Shown: positions 25,487-36,196, counted from the first letter of the stretch. The stretch is DNA of 64,000 bases from an uncultured Ruminococcus sp. (GCA_902763365.1 CACWRT010000003.1:1-64000), one strand, 5' to 3'. Program-made: numbers and translations. The notes: a model not told the origin generated them from the letters alone.

Positions 25487-25903
25487 TCATACCTTCTCAG
25501 CTACAGCAGCAAGACTTGCGGGAAGGTCGCTTTCATCAGCAGATACAAGGAATGTGAACTGTGTATCTGTTTTTGCAGCAAGTCCGTTGATCTTCTCTAT
25601 AAACTCAGAGAACTCATCTATATTCTGTCCGCCGATCTTAAAGGTAGAGTCAACAAGTACATCGGTTACATCATAATTGCAGGCACAAAGTCCGCTGAGG
25701 AATCCGAAAAATGAGTCATAACCTGAAACTGCATACTGTTCGGTATCTATAAGACGAGCTTTATGTGTAACATCATATGTAAGCTTCGAGCCTTTCTCTA
25801 TAACAACAACGATACCCTTTGAGCTCTCTACAGCATCATTTGCAAGAGAAATAAGCTTCTTTGTTTTACCTGTACCTTTTTTACCGACAATAAGTTTAAC
25901 CAT
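25487..25903 (-). CDS. small P-loop protein, function unknown
   Basis: 138 residues. The N-terminus is a Walker A loop, GKKGTGKT (7-14), in a RecA/AAA-like first strand (MVKLIVG). A possible Walker B is DVLVDSTFKI (about 80-89). No further domain is seen, and the protein is half the size of most NTPases. Such single-domain P-loop proteins are conserved in Clostridia without a defined role. The Shine-Dalgarno aaggagg is strong. Monocistronic, with its own terminator. Confidence 0.65.
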   Translation of the reverse strand: MVKLIVGKKGTGKTKKLISLANDAVESSKGIVVVIEKGSKLTYDVTHKARLIDTEQYAVSGYDSFFGFLSGLCACNYDVTDVLVDSTFKIGGQNIDEFSEFIEKINGLAAKTDTQFTFLVSADESDLPASLAAVAEKV

Positions 25904-26043
25904 AATTTTTGCCTCCTTGAAAGTTTTCGCCGCATAAGCGGTTTATCCTTTGCATAAAAAATTATATTGCTGATACTATTTTATATTATATTTGACCAAC
26001 TGTCAACCGTTTTATCAAATATTTTGCATGACAGCTCAGACGA

Positions 26044-27381
26044 TCATTTAAGTCTTGCCTCAAGAGCTTCCTTCTGATCCTCATATCCGGGCTTACCGAG
26101 GAGAGCGAACATATTCTTTTTATAGCTCTCAACTCCGGGCTGATTGAAAGGATTGATGCCCAGTGTATATCCGCTTACTGCGCAAGCTTTTTCAAAGAAG
26201 TAAATGAGATAGCCAAGCTCGCTTTCGCTTGTATCATTCATATTGAGTACAACATTCGGAACCTTTCCGTCTGTATGAGCAAGTACAGTACCTTCGAAAG
26301 CCTTCTTGTTTACAAAATCAACTGTCTTGCCCGAGAGGAAATTAAGTCCGTCAACATTTTCGGGATCTGTACCGATGGTGATCTCATACTTAGGCTTTTC
26401 TATCTGTACGACCGTTTCGAACATAGTTCTTGTACCGTCCTGAATGAACTGACCCATTGAATGGAGATCAGTGGAGAATACAACGCTTGCAGGGAAAAGA
26501 CCCTTCTGATCCTTGCCTTCACTCTCACCGAACAGCTGCTTCCACCACTCACACATCATTGTGAATGCAGGCTCATAGCTGACCAGAAGCTCAATGCTCT
26601 TGCCTTTTCTGTAAAGTATATTACGGACAGCAGCATACTTATAGCAGTCATTCTTGTCAAGATCAGTGCTCATAAGTTCTTCTCTTGCTTTTGCAGCGCC
26701 GCCCATAAGCGCGTCTATGTCTGCGCCTGATACAGCTATTGGAAGAAGACCAACAGCTGTAAGAACGCTGAAACGTCCGCCTACATCATCAGGAACTACG
26801 AATGTTTCATAGCCTTCACGGTCAGCAAGCTGCTTGAGAGTACCCTTTGCCTTATCTGTAGTACAGAAGATCCTCTCCTTTGCGCCTTCCTTTCCGTACT
26901 TCTTTTCCAGAAGCTCACGGAAAACTCTGAAAGCGATCGCAGGTTCTGTGGTAGTACCTGATTTTGATATCATATTGATGGAAACGTCCCTGCCCTCACA
27001 GATCTGAAGAAGCTCAGCCAGTGCTGTAGAGCTTATGGAGTTACCTGTAAAATATATATCGGGTGTATCCTTTTTAAGTGCATTGTAGTTAGGTGATCTG
27101 AGGAATTCAATAGCAGCTCTTGCGCCAAGATAAGAACCGCCTATACCAATAACCACAAAAACATCTGTATTGCCCTTTATCTTCTCAGCAGCCTTTTTGA
27201 TCCTGTCAAATTCATCCTTATCATAATCAACGGGGAGATCCACCCAACCTGTAAAGTCGTTGCCAAGACCGGTTTTATTGTGTAAAAGATCGTGGGCAGC
27301 TGCTATCTGAGGAGCTATAGCGGTATACTCCTCTTCACTGATAAATTCTTTCAGATGCTTATCACTCAAAGTAACAGACAT
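26044..27381 (-). CDS. pgi: glucose-6-phosphate isomerase
   Basis: 445 residues, the shorter Firmicute type. It interconverts glucose-6-phosphate and fructose-6-phosphate. Motifs are [27 protein letters not shown] (sugar-phosphate site), [14 protein letters not shown], a Glu/His-containing [13 protein letters not shown] and the C-terminal Lys in [18 protein letters not shown] with aaggagg. Monocistronic with its own promoter. Confidence 0.97.
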   Translation of the reverse strand: MSVTLSDKHLKEFISEEEYTAIAPQIAAAHDLLHNKTGLGNDFTGWVDLPVDYDKDEFDRIKKAAEKIKGNTDVFVVIGIGGSYLGARAAIEFLRSPNYNALKKDTPDIYFTGNSISSTALAELLQICEGRDVSINMISKSGTTTEPAIAFRVFRELLEKKYGKEGAKERIFCTTDKAKGTLKQLADREGYETFVVPDDVGGRFSVLTAVGLLPIAVSGADIDALMGGAAKAREELMSTDLDKNDCYKYAAVRNILYRKGKSIELLVSYEPAFTMMCEWWKQLFGESEGKDQKGLFPASVVFSTDLHSMGQFIQDGTRTMFETVVQIEKPKYEITIGTDPENVDGLNFLSGKTVDFVNKKAFEGTVLAHTDGKVPNVVLNMNDTSESELGYLIYFFEKACAVSGYTLGINPFNQPGVESYKKNMFALLGKPGYEDQKEALEARLK

Positions 27382-27497
27382 AAAAATAATCCTCCTTAAT
27401 TTTGCTTATTAAACACGCCGCTTCAGAGAACAACACGGCTGTATCCGGACCGGAAAGCCACACTGTATTGTGCCATCCACAAAAAATCCTTGTTTCT

Positions 27498-27526
27498 ATT
27501 CTACTATACTTTTATATAATTTGCAA
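27498..27526 (-). promoter_or_regulatory. pgi promoter
   Basis: On the minus strand TTGCAA (27521-27526), a 17-base spacer and TAGAAT (27498-27503), about 115 bases before the ATG. The leader between also contains GC-rich short repeats of unknown use. Confidence 0.5.
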
Positions 27527-27563
27527 GGAATTATAGAACTTTTTTGTTATTTCATTATTTGTT

Positions 27564-28472
27564 TCAGCCTTTAAGACATTTTACCATTACAGCCTTCTGC
27601 GCATGGAGTCTGTTCTCAGCTTCCTCAAATATCTCATCTGCATGAGCTTCAAAAACATCCTCGGTTATCTCTTCACCCCTGTGTGCCGGCAGGCAGTGCT
27701 GTACCATTGCATCCGGCTTTGCAAGGGACATAAGCTCTGCATTTACCTGATAACCCTCAAAAGCCTTCTTACGTTTTTCAGCTTCGCCTTCCTGACCCAT
27801 GGACGCCCATACATCAGTTATAACAACATCGGCATCAACAACCGCTTCCTTCGGTGTGCGGAACATACTGAACTTATCACCGTATTCCTTTGCAAAATCC
27901 AGTACCTGCTGATCAGGCTCATAACCCTCGGGGCAGGCAACAGAAATTGACATACCTGTCTTGAGCGCACCGACAATAAGAGAATTCATCATATTGTTGC
28001 CGTCGCCGATAAATGCCATTTTAAGACCCGCAAGCTTTCCCTTGAATTCACGGATAGTCATAAGATCGGCAAGTATCTGACAAGGATGGCAGAAATCAGT
28101 AAGACCGTTGATTATCGGAATACTTCCGTACTTTGCAAGATCCTCTACTTCCTTTTGCTCAAAGGTACGGATCATTATGCCGTCCAGATAACGTGACAGA
28201 ACCCTGGCGGTATCCTGTACAGGCTCTCCCCTGCCTATCTGCATATCCTTTGATGAAAGGAATATGGGCTGACCGCCCAGCTGATACATACCTACCTCAA
28301 AAGAAACTCTTGTTCTCGTAGATGCTTTTTCAAAGATAAGTCCGAGAGATTTGCCCTCAAGATGCTTGTGCGCAATTCCATGCTTCTGCTCATATTTGAG
28401 CTGATCTGCAAGGTTCAGTATGTCGATCACTTCCTCGGAAGTAAGATCGAGCATTTTAAGTAAGTGTTTCAT
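27564..28472 (-). CDS. argF: ornithine carbamoyltransferase
   Basis: 302 residues from ATG 28472. The strong site gaggagg lies 9 bases upstream, and the earlier ATG at 28490 overlaps it. It makes citrulline from ornithine and carbamoyl phosphate. Motifs are STRTR (carbamoyl-phosphate binding), HPCQILADL, and HCLPAHRGEEI (ornithine site with the catalytic Cys). Last gene of the arginine cluster. carAB, which supply carbamoyl phosphate, are outside the window. Confidence 0.97.
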   Translation of the reverse strand: MKHLLKMLDLTSEEVIDILNLADQLKYEQKHGIAHKHLEGKSLGLIFEKASTRTRVSFEVGMYQLGGQPIFLSSKDMQIGRGEPVQDTARVLSRYLDGIMIRTFEQKEVEDLAKYGSIPIINGLTDFCHPCQILADLMTIREFKGKLAGLKMAFIGDGNNMMNSLIVGALKTGMSISVACPEGYEPDQQVLDFAKEYGDKFSMFRTPKEAVVDADVVITDVWASMGQEGEAEKRKKAFEGYQVNAELMSLAKPDAMVQHCLPAHRGEEITEDVFEAHADEIFEEAENRLHAQKAVMVKCLKG

Positions 28473-28532
28473 TGATATTGTCCTCCTCATATTTATTCCG
28501 CTGCAATTACATGATACAAACGGATAATTTTA

Positions 28533-29708
28533 TTAATCACTCATCACTTTTTCAAGTACAGAAAGACCCTCATCTATCTCCTCATAGCTGATGTTCAGCG
28601 GCGGGAGAAGCCTGAGCAGATTTTTTGCGGTAAGAATAAGCAGACCGTTTTCCACACATTTGGCCGCAACTTCCTTTGCATCATCCTTTTCGGTGACAAT
28701 GCCTATCATAAGACCCTTTCCTCTTACCTCTCTGACATCAGGCATAGAAGAAAGCTTTTTTCTTATATATTCGCCCTTTTTATTGACTTCCTCAAGAAAT
28801 TCTTTGGTCGTAACTCTCGAAAGAACCTCTTTCGCAGCGGCGCAGGCTATGGGGTTTCCGCCAAAGGTCGTACCGTGTGTTCCCGCTGTCATAACATCAG
28901 AAAGCTTGGCATTACATATACAAGCGCCTATCGGTACTCCGCCGCCAAGACCTTTTGCCGAGGTGATAACATCAGGCTGTATGCCGTACTGTTCATAGCA
29001 GTATACCGTACCCGTTCTTGACACACCTGTCTGCACCTCATCTATCATCAGAAGTACATCCTTTTCTGTGCAAAGACCTGCAGCAGCGTCAACAAATTCC
29101 TGCGACAGCGGCATTACACCGCCCTCTCCCTGTACAAGCTCTATAAACACTGCACAAACGTCATCTGTAAATTTGCTTTCAAGATCACTTACATCATTGG
29201 CAGTTACGTAGTCAAAGCCCTCGGTGAAGGGAAAAAAGTAATTATGGAACACATCCTGTCCCGTAGCCGCAAGTGTAGTCACCGTTCTTCCGTGGAAGGA
29301 ATTTACAAGTGTAAGTATCTTCTGTCTGCCCTGACCATATTTGTCAAAGCTGTATTTTCTTGCTATTTTAATGGCACACTCATTTGCCTCCGCGCCACTG
29401 TTGCAAAGAAATACCTTATCCATACCAGTAAGCTCACAAAGCTTCTTTGACACTTCTGTCTGAAGCGGAGAATAGTACAAATTTGATATATGCTGAACGG
29501 CAGCAGCTTGTAAAGTTACCGCCTTTACCCATCCATCGTCACAATAGCCCAGACAGTTTACGCCTATTCCGCTTGTAAAGTCAATATACTTTTCACCTGA
29601 TACACCAACCGCTGTAGCTCCTTTACCGCTTACTATAGCAGTCTGAAAGCGCCCGTATGTGTGCATCATATATTTTTGTTCGTCATTCTTTATTTCCTCA
29701 AAGGTCAT
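28533..29708 (-). CDS. argD: acetylornithine aminotransferase
   Basis: 391 residues, class III PLP aminotransferase. It converts N-acetylglutamate semialdehyde to N-acetylornithine. The PLP region LLMIDEVQTGVSRTG, the Schiff-base Lys in TSAKGLGGGVPIGA, the phosphate-binding NSGAEANECAIK and the C-terminal RGKGLMIGI are present. It lies between argB and argF in pathway-ordered genes, which supports ArgD over other class III members. Confidence 0.95.
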   Translation of the reverse strand: MTFEEIKNDEQKYMMHTYGRFQTAIVSGKGATAVGVSGEKYIDFTSGIGVNCLGYCDDGWVKAVTLQAAAVQHISNLYYSPLQTEVSKKLCELTGMDKVFLCNSGAEANECAIKIARKYSFDKYGQGRQKILTLVNSFHGRTVTTLAATGQDVFHNYFFPFTEGFDYVTANDVSDLESKFTDDVCAVFIELVQGEGGVMPLSQEFVDAAAGLCTEKDVLLMIDEVQTGVSRTGTVYCYEQYGIQPDVITSAKGLGGGVPIGACICNAKLSDVMTAGTHGTTFGGNPIACAAAKEVLSRVTTKEFLEEVNKKGEYIRKKLSSMPDVREVRGKGLMIGIVTEKDDAKEVAAKCVENGLLILTAKNLLRLLPPLNISYEEIDEGLSVLEKVMSD

Positions 29709-29741
29709 TTAAAACACCTCGTTATGATTTACTTCTGCCGA

Positions 29742-30602
29742 TCAATAGAACATAGTTCCGATACCTTCATCCGAGAACATTTCTATAAGTATCGAATGTG
29801 GTATTCTTCCGTCAATTATATGCGCTCTTTTTACTCCCCGTCTGACAGCTTCAACACAGCAGTCGATCTTAGGGATCATTCCGCCTGAAATAATACCCTC
29901 TCTTTTAAGCGACGGTACTTCGCTGACATTTACAACGGGAATAAGAGTACTCTCATCTTCCTTGTCTTTAAGAAGCCCCTTAATATCTGTCATAAGGATA
30001 AGCTTTGCCGCTCTCAGTTCGGCAGCTATTCTTGCGGCTGCAAGATCGGCATTTATATTATATACTGCGCCGTTATATCCGCCGGCAATGGTAGATATGA
30101 TCGGAATGTAGCCGTTTTTTGTTGCATCGGTTATAACGCCTGTATTCACTTCGGTGATCTCTCCGACAAATCCCAGATCTTCGGCAGCTATAACTTTTTC
30201 AGCCATTATCATTCTTCCGTCAAGACCGCAAAGACCGATAGCCTTACCGCTGTGCTGTTCAAGCAGCTGAACAAGAGTTTTATTCACCTTGCCTGCGAGA
30301 ACCATCTGAACTACATCAATCGTTTCCGCATCTGTAACACGCAGTCCGTTTACAAACTTGCTTTCCTTGCCTATTTTACCCAGCATCTGGCTTATCTCAG
30401 GCCCTCCGCCGTGTACAAGTACAACATTGATACCTACAAGCTGCAAAAGAACTATATCGCTCATAACAGCGTCTTTAAGCTCATCGCTTATCATCGCATT
30501 TCCGCCGTATTTGATGACAATAGTTTGTCCTGCATATCTCTGTATGTAAGGAAGTGCCTGTATAAGAATATTTGCACGATCCTTATCTGTAATATTCCGC
30601 AT
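29742..30602 (-). CDS. argB: acetylglutamate kinase
   Basis: 286 residues from ATG 30602, 9 bases after gggag; the TTG three codons earlier is less likely. It phosphorylates N-acetylglutamate. Motifs are IVIKYGGNAM (Lys and phosphate loop), LVHGGGPEI and LMTDIKGLL, with the C-terminal EMFSDEGIGTM. The N-terminal helix typical of arginine-inhibited hexameric kinases (RANILIQALPYIQRY) is present, so feedback control by arginine is likely, as expected when argJ recycles acetyl groups. Confidence 0.96.
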   Translation of the reverse strand: MRNITDKDRANILIQALPYIQRYAGQTIVIKYGGNAMISDELKDAVMSDIVLLQLVGINVVLVHGGGPEISQMLGKIGKESKFVNGLRVTDAETIDVVQMVLAGKVNKTLVQLLEQHSGKAIGLCGLDGRMIMAEKVIAAEDLGFVGEITEVNTGVITDATKNGYIPIISTIAGGYNGAVYNINADLAAARIAAELRAAKLILMTDIKGLLKDKEDESTLIPVVNVSEVPSLKREGIISGGMIPKIDCCVEAVRRGVKRAHIIDGRIPHSILIEMFSDEGIGTMFY

Positions 30603-30619
30603 TCTCTCCAACTCCCTTG

Positions 30620-31846
30620 TTATGTTCTGTAATCTCCGTTTATTTTGACATAGTCATATGTCAGATCGCAGCCGTAGGCTTCTGCACAGGCATCTCCGTC
30701 ACCTGCTTCTACGATAATATCTATCTCGTCACGGATCAGAATTTCTTTTGCAATATCCTCTGAAAAATCTATTCCTGCTCCGTCCCTGCATACATCTATC
30801 TTTCCGGATTCTGAAGCAAAGGACACATTCACCCTATGCACATTCACATCTGCGCCCGAGTATCCGATAGCGCAAAGCACACGTCCCCAGTTTGCATCTG
30901 CTCCGAACATTGCGGCCTTCAGCAGACTTGAGCATATTACTGATTTAGCAATAAGCTTTGCATCTTTTTCTGTTTTTGCTCCGCTGACCTTGCAGACAAG
31001 AAGCTTCGTCGCTCCTTCGCCGTCTTTAGCCATCATCCTTGAAAGCTCGCGGCATACTGTGGTAAGCGCTTCTACAAAGTCCTGATAATCCTGACCTTCG
31101 CAGGTGATCTCCTCATTTCCTGCAAGTCCCGATGCCATAACTGAAAGCGTATCATTGGTTGATGTATCACCGTCAATGCTTATCATATTGAAGGTTTCAT
31201 CAGCAGCTGTTTTTACAGCCTTCTGTATCATATCCGCAGATACAGCAGCGTCTGTTGTTACAAAACAAAGCATTGTCGCCATATTCGGGTGTATCATACC
31301 GCTGCCCTTTGATATACCGCCAATTCTGACAGTTTTTCCGCCTATAGTGGTTTCTACAGCAAATTCCTTTTTTACAGTATCGGTAGTCATTATAGCTTCG
31401 GCGCAATTTGTCGCACCCTGCTTTTCATCTGTCAGTTCATCGGCCAGTTCTTTTATATGTTCGGCAATAGGCTCGATCGAAAGTATCTGACCGATAACGC
31501 CTGTTGATGCAACTATAACATCATCAGCTTTTATTCCGAGCGCATCCGCTGCAAGCTCGCACATTGCAGCAGCCTTCTGATCTCCGTCTGCATTACAAGT
31601 GTTTGCATTTCCACTGTTTACGATAACAGCCTGCGCATAACCATCGGCAAGATTCTTTTTGCATATGGTTATAGGTGAACTCTGCACAAGGTTAGTTGTA
31701 TATACTGCCGCAGCAGTACATTTTGTTTCACTGAAAATAAGTCCCAGATCACGCTTGGATTTATTCTTCCTTATGCCGCAGTGAATACCTGCCGCTTTAA
31801 ATCCCTTTGCAGCTGTGACCGAACCATCTATAACTTTATATTTCAT
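30620..31846 (-). CDS. argJ: bifunctional ornithine acetyltransferase / N-acetylglutamate synthase
   Basis: 408 residues. ArgJ moves the acetyl group from acetylornithine to glutamate, closing the cycle. The precursor self-cleaves at the Ala-Thr bond in NMATMLCFVTTDA (around Thr195). Also visible are VIVNSGNANTCNADGD at the N-terminal half and GADANWGRVLCAIGYSG near the C-terminus. Because no argA or argE is present in the cluster, ArgJ probably serves both reactions. It lies 18 bases before argB. Confidence 0.96.
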   Translation of the reverse strand: MKYKVIDGSVTAAKGFKAAGIHCGIRKNKSKRDLGLIFSETKCTAAAVYTTNLVQSSPITICKKNLADGYAQAVIVNSGNANTCNADGDQKAAAMCELAADALGIKADDVIVASTGVIGQILSIEPIAEHIKELADELTDEKQGATNCAEAIMTTDTVKKEFAVETTIGGKTVRIGGISKGSGMIHPNMATMLCFVTTDAAVSADMIQKAVKTAADETFNMISIDGDTSTNDTLSVMASGLAGNEEITCEGQDYQDFVEALTTVCRELSRMMAKDGEGATKLLVCKVSGAKTEKDAKLIAKSVICSSLLKAAMFGADANWGRVLCAIGYSGADVNVHRVNVSFASESGKIDVCRDGAGIDFSEDIAKEILIRDEIDIIVEAGDGDACAEAYGCDLTYDYVKINGDYRT

Positions 31847-31901
31847 ACTCTTTCTCCCTCAAAAATCTTATATTATCGCCTTACTACAAACTTCACACTT
31901 A

Positions 31902-32939
31902 TCAAAAGGCCGGGGGGACGATAACAAGTCCTGTTTTTTCATCAAGTCCGAATATGATATTCATATTCTGTATTGCCTGTCCTGCCGCACCCTTTACCAT
32001 GTTGTCAATTGCCGATATAGCAACAAGTGTATTTGTACGTTTATCATAGTGAAGAGAAATATCACAGAAATTAGAATATTTGATATTATGTATATCAGCG
32101 TTCGCGCCATCGGGCAGCAGTCTTACAAAAAACTCATCTTTATAGAAATTCTCGTATTCTTCTCTTATCTGCTCAAATGTAACGCCGTCTTTTATACGAG
32201 CATAGCAGGTTGAGATAATACCGCGGTTCACCGGCAGAAGATGAGGTACAAATGTGATCGTAACATCCTTCCCCGAAAGCTTTGAAAGAGTCTGTTCTAT
32301 TTCGGGTGTATGTCTGTGATTTGCCACCTTATAAGCATGGAAGCCTTCATTAAGTTCGGGATAATGATTACCCTGATTAGGTTTTCTTCCCGCACCTGTA
32401 ACGCCTGATTTTGAATCAACGATTATCCCCTCTGTGCTTACAAGCCCTGCCTTTACAGCCGGCGCAAGTGCAAGCGGTGCGCCGGTAGTATAGCATCCCG
32501 GGTTTGCAATTATTTTTTTACCTTTTATATTATCTCTGAAAAGCTCCGGCAGACCGTAAACCGAACGCTTATGAAGCTCATGGTCAAGAAACTCACAGCC
32601 GTACCACTCTTTATATTCTTCCTCGCTTTCAAGTCTGAAATCTGCCCCAAGGTCGATAAATGCTTTTCCTGCCTTATCGCACTGTGCGGCAAGCTCCTGT
32701 GAAAGTCCATGAGGAAGCGCCGCAAATATAACGTCACTTTTATCTAGCACTTCATCCTGTGTTTTACATTCCATATCACAAAGCGACTTATATGACGGAT
32801 AAACCTCACTTAGTTTCTTTCCTTCAAAGCTGACCGAGCTTATTGCTGCGATCTCTGCCTGTGGATGAGTCAGCAGTATACGTACAAGCTCCGCACCTGC
32901 ATATCCTGTTGCTCCTATTATTCCTGCTTTTATTTTCAT
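31902..32939 (-). CDS. argC: N-acetyl-gamma-glutamyl-phosphate reductase
   Basis: 345 residues. NADPH-binding Rossmann motif GATGYAGAELVR, catalytic Cys in NPGCYTTGAPLAL, and the conserved FVPHLLPVNRGI are present. It reduces acetylglutamyl phosphate to the semialdehyde. ATG with aagga. It follows the small hypothetical gene by 33 bases. Confidence 0.97.
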   Translation of the reverse strand: MKIKAGIIGATGYAGAELVRILLTHPQAEIAAISSVSFEGKKLSEVYPSYKSLCDMECKTQDEVLDKSDVIFAALPHGLSQELAAQCDKAGKAFIDLGADFRLESEEEYKEWYGCEFLDHELHKRSVYGLPELFRDNIKGKKIIANPGCYTTGAPLALAPAVKAGLVSTEGIIVDSKSGVTGAGRKPNQGNHYPELNEGFHAYKVANHRHTPEIEQTLSKLSGKDVTITFVPHLLPVNRGIISTCYARIKDGVTFEQIREEYENFYKDEFFVRLLPDGANADIHNIKYSNFCDISLHYDKRTNTLVAISAIDNMVKGAAGQAIQNMNIIFGLDEKTGLVIVPPAF

Positions 32940-32972
32940 TTCCTTTTGACAACTCCTGTTTGTTTTTTACGA

Positions 32973-33431
32973 TTACTTTGAAAACAATCCGATAATTTCT
33001 TGCTTATATTTTTTCAATATCATTTCTTCCGTTTCCCATATTTCTTCAAAATGATCGTCAATATAATCATCAATAACTCTGTACTTTTTGTTTTTCTCAT
33101 CTGATGGATTATCTTTCATCTCATCCTGAAAGCCGGATTGAAAGAACCTGCATATTTCATCCTTACCGTCCATTTTTTTCAGAACCAACAAAACAGATGT
33201 CAGATAAGATTTATCTGCCCGTTCCGGGATATAATCCTCATAAAAAGCACATGATCCGTCACTTGAGGAAAGATTGTTCCAATTCACCAAAGAAATAAAT
33301 GCTTTAACAAAGACCGGCTTTTCTTCAAGTTCTTCAAAAGCAGTACAAAATCCTGCTTCAATCTCAAAAAACACATCAAAACACTTTTGCTGCAACTTTT
33401 GATAAAGTTCTGAAATATCTGTTGTTTTCAT
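32973..33431 (-). CDS. hypothetical protein inside the arginine cluster, possibly DUF4375-like
   Basis: 152 residues, acidic, helical in appearance and without signal peptide or membrane segment. The central part FVKAFISLVNWNNLSSSDGS and ILKKYKQEIIGLF faintly recall DUF4375 (DMP19-like) proteins, a low-confidence match. It is placed between argH (16 bases) and argC (33 bases) with a good Shine-Dalgarno (aaaagga), so it is cotranscribed with the pathway, but nothing in the sequence ties it to arginine synthesis. Confidence 0.6.
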   Translation of the reverse strand: MKTTDISELYQKLQQKCFDVFFEIEAGFCTAFEELEEKPVFVKAFISLVNWNNLSSSDGSCAFYEDYIPERADKSYLTSVLLVLKKMDGKDEICRFFQSGFQDEMKDNPSDEKNKKYRVIDDYIDDHFEEIWETEEMILKKYKQEIIGLFSK

Positions 33432-33447
33432 ATTCAGTTTTCCTTTT

Positions 33448-34821
33448 TCAATTATGTATTATGGAAAGTACTCTCTGTGCCTGAGCCTTTACATTTTCAC
33501 TTGCAGGACCGCCGAGAGCCTTTCTGCCGTTTACGCAGTTTTCAAGGGATATTGCCTCATAAACGCCTTCGTCAAAGGTTTCGCATATCTTCTTGTATTC
33601 TTCAACAGGCAGTTCTTCAAGCGTTGTTTTCTTCTCAATACAAAGCGCCACCAGTGTTCCTGTAGCCTTGTATGCGTCACGGAAAGGAAGACCCTTCTTT
33701 ACAAGATAGTCTGCACAGTCTGTGGCATTAATAAAGCCGTTAGCTGCTGCCTTTCTCATGTTTTCCGGGATCACCTTCATTGTATCTATCATCGGAGTAA
33801 AGGCTGTCAGGCACATTTTTACTGTATCAACAGCGTCAAATATTGCCTCCTTATCCTCCTGCATATCTTTATTGTAAGCGAGCGCAATGCCCTTCATTAC
33901 AGTTAGCAGAGTCATAAGATCACCGAATACTCTGCCTGATTTTCCTCTTACCAGCTCGGCAATATCCGGGTTCTTCTTCTGAGGCATTATGCTTGAGCCT
34001 GTCGAGAAAGCATCGTCAAGCTCTATAAACTTGAATTCCCAACTGCACCACATTATAATTTCCTCAGAGAATCTTGAAAGATGAACCATAATTATTGAAA
34101 GTGCAGCAGCAAGCTCCATACAGAAATCTCTGTCGGAAACACCGTCAAGACTGTTCTGACATACGTTTTCAAAACCCAGAAGTCTTGTTGTGATAGTTCT
34201 GTCTATCGGATAGGTAGTTGTTGCAAGCGCTCCGCTGCCCAGCGGATTGCTGTCCATATGTTTATACGCACAGTCAAGTCTGTCAACATCTCTGAGGAGC
34301 ATTTCCGCATACGCCATAAGATGATGCCCGAATGTGATCGGCTGTGCTCTCTGGAGATGTGTATATCCCGGCATTACAGCACTGCTGTAGGCTTCTGCCT
34401 TATTGCAGATCACCTCAATGAGTTCCTTTACCATTGATTTTATCTGCGTAATTTCTTTTTTAAGATTAAGGCGGATATCAAGTGCTACCTGATCGTTTCT
34501 GCTTCGTGCAGTGTGAAGACGTTTCCCTGTCTGACCAAGTCTTTCTGTAAGTTCGCCTTCAATAAAGGTATGTATATCCTCAGCATTCGGGTCAATAGCA
34601 AGCTTTCCGCTTTCGATATCGGCAAGTATTCCCTCAAGCCCTTTTATTATAGCGTCTGCCTCGCTTTTTTCGATAATACCGCACTCACCTATCATTGTTG
34701 CGTGTGCGATACTGCCTTCGATATCCTCCTTGTACATACGGCTGTCAAATGAAATAGACGAGTTAAAATCGTTGGTTTTCTTATCTATCTCTTTTGAAAA
34801 CCTTCCTGCCCAGAGTTTCAT
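33448..34821 (-). CDS. argH: argininosuccinate lyase
   Basis: 457 residues. It cleaves argininosuccinate to arginine and fumarate. Family signature GSSIMPQKKNPD with the catalytic Ser, N-terminal LWAGRFSKEIDKKTNDFNSS, and TARSRNDQVALD and GYTHLQRAQPITFGH (acid/base His) are present. Normal length; ATG with aaagga. Confidence 0.97.
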   Translation of the reverse strand: MKLWAGRFSKEIDKKTNDFNSSISFDSRMYKEDIEGSIAHATMIGECGIIEKSEADAIIKGLEGILADIESGKLAIDPNAEDIHTFIEGELTERLGQTGKRLHTARSRNDQVALDIRLNLKKEITQIKSMVKELIEVICNKAEAYSSAVMPGYTHLQRAQPITFGHHLMAYAEMLLRDVDRLDCAYKHMDSNPLGSGALATTTYPIDRTITTRLLGFENVCQNSLDGVSDRDFCMELAAALSIIMVHLSRFSEEIIMWCSWEFKFIELDDAFSTGSSIMPQKKNPDIAELVRGKSGRVFGDLMTLLTVMKGIALAYNKDMQEDKEAIFDAVDTVKMCLTAFTPMIDTMKVIPENMRKAAANGFINATDCADYLVKKGLPFRDAYKATGTLVALCIEKKTTLEELPVEEYKKICETFDEGVYEAISLENCVNGRKALGGPASENVKAQAQRVLSIIHN

Positions 34822-34904
34822 ATGCTTTCATTCCTTTCATTTATGTGCATTACTGCTTTTCCGTACAAATACACGGCATATACTCATGCGGAAAAGGGCA
34901 ATTT

Positions 34905-34952
34905 GCAAAAAACAATAAGTCGGGCGGACAGTAATAGACCATTCGCCCTGAC
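34905..34952 (-). terminator. hairpin between argG and argH
   Basis: gtcgggcgga and tcgccctgac (34919-34952) form a near-perfect stem followed on the minus strand by ttattgttttttg. It could attenuate transcription from argG into argH. An extra promoter for argH in the remaining 80 bases is possible. Confidence 0.6.
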
Positions 34953-34975
34953 ATATTGATTTATTAGGCTGTATA

Positions 34976-36196
34976 TTATTCCTTGATAAGACCCTTTTTA
35001 GCCTGAACCTTTATAGGCAGACCAAAGAGGTTGATAAATCCTGCGCTGTCTTTCTGATCGTAAACCTCATCCTCATCAAAGGTTGCGATATCGGGATCAT
35101 AAAGTGAATAGGGTGATGTAACAGCTGCATCAATTATATTACCCTTGTAGAGCTTAAGCTTTACGTCGCCTGTTACGGTTTCCTGTGTGGAATCAACAAA
35201 AGCGGAAAGTGCTTTTCTGAGCGGTGTATACCACTGACCGAAGTATACCAGCTCTGCAAAACGCAGACCTACCTGCTGTTTGAAATGATATGTATCTCTG
35301 TCAAGCGTGATCTCCTCAAGCTTGTTATGTGCATGATAGAGGATAGTTCCGCCGGGAGTTTCATATACTCCTCTTGATTTCATACCTACAAGTCTGTTTT
35401 CTACCAGATCAACGATACCGATACCGTTCTCGCCGCCAAGCTTATTGAGCTTCTTTACAAGCTCAACAGAATCCAGCTTCTCGCCGTCAATTGCAACAGG
35501 AACACCCTTTTCAAAGGATATTGTTACATAAGTAGGCTTATCGGGAGCCTGCTCAGGGCTGACGCCAAGCTCAAGGAAGCCCTCTTTATTATACATAGGC
35601 TCATTTGCAGGATCTTCAAGATCAAGACCCTCATGAGAAATGTGCCAGATATTCTTATCTTTGGAGTAGTTTGTTTCTCTTGTGATCTTCAGCGGAATAT
35701 TGTGCGCCTCCGCATAAGCAATCTCTTCATCACGTGACTTAAGATCCCACTCTCTCCAGGGAGCAATTATTTTCATATCGGGAGCGAATGCTTTTATAGC
35801 AAGCTCGAAACGAACCTGATCGTTACCCTTGCCTGTGCATCCGTGACAAATAGCGTCTGCGCCCTCTGCAAGAGCGATCTCAACTATTCTCTTTGCGATG
35901 ATTGGACGTGCAAATGATGTACCTAAAAGATACTTGCTTTCATAAACAGCGTCTGCTTTTATTGTGGGGAATACATATTCCTCGATAAACTCTTTATTAA
36001 GGTCTTCTATATAGAGCTTTGAAGCACCCGTCTTTTTTGCTTTTTCCTCAAGACCCTCAAGTTCGCTGTCCTGTCCCACGTCGCCTGAAACTGCAATTAC
36101 CTCACAGTTATCATAGTTTTCCTTGAGCCAAGGAATAATGATACTTGTATCAAGTCCGCCCGAATAAGCCAATACTACTTTTTTAATGTCACCCAT
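34976..36196 (-). CDS. argG: argininosuccinate synthase
   Basis: 406 residues. ATP-dependent joining of citrulline and aspartate. N-type pyrophosphatase loop [10 protein letters not shown] (10-19), later [13 protein letters not shown] and the substrate segment [21 protein letters not shown]. First gene of the arginine cluster, ATG with acggagg. Transcription starts from the promoter at 36281-36308 with the ARG box just upstream. Confidence 0.97.
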   Translation of the reverse strand: MGDIKKVVLAYSGGLDTSIIIPWLKENYDNCEVIAVSGDVGQDSELEGLEEKAKKTGASKLYIEDLNKEFIEEYVFPTIKADAVYESKYLLGTSFARPIIAKRIVEIALAEGADAICHGCTGKGNDQVRFELAIKAFAPDMKIIAPWREWDLKSRDEEIAYAEAHNIPLKITRETNYSKDKNIWHISHEGLDLEDPANEPMYNKEGFLELGVSPEQAPDKPTYVTISFEKGVPVAIDGEKLDSVELVKKLNKLGGENGIGIVDLVENRLVGMKSRGVYETPGGTILYHAHNKLEEITLDRDTYHFKQQVGLRFAELVYFGQWYTPLRKALSAFVDSTQETVTGDVKLKLYKGNIIDAAVTSPYSLYDPDIATFDEDEVYDQKDSAGFINLFGLPIKVQAKKGLIKE

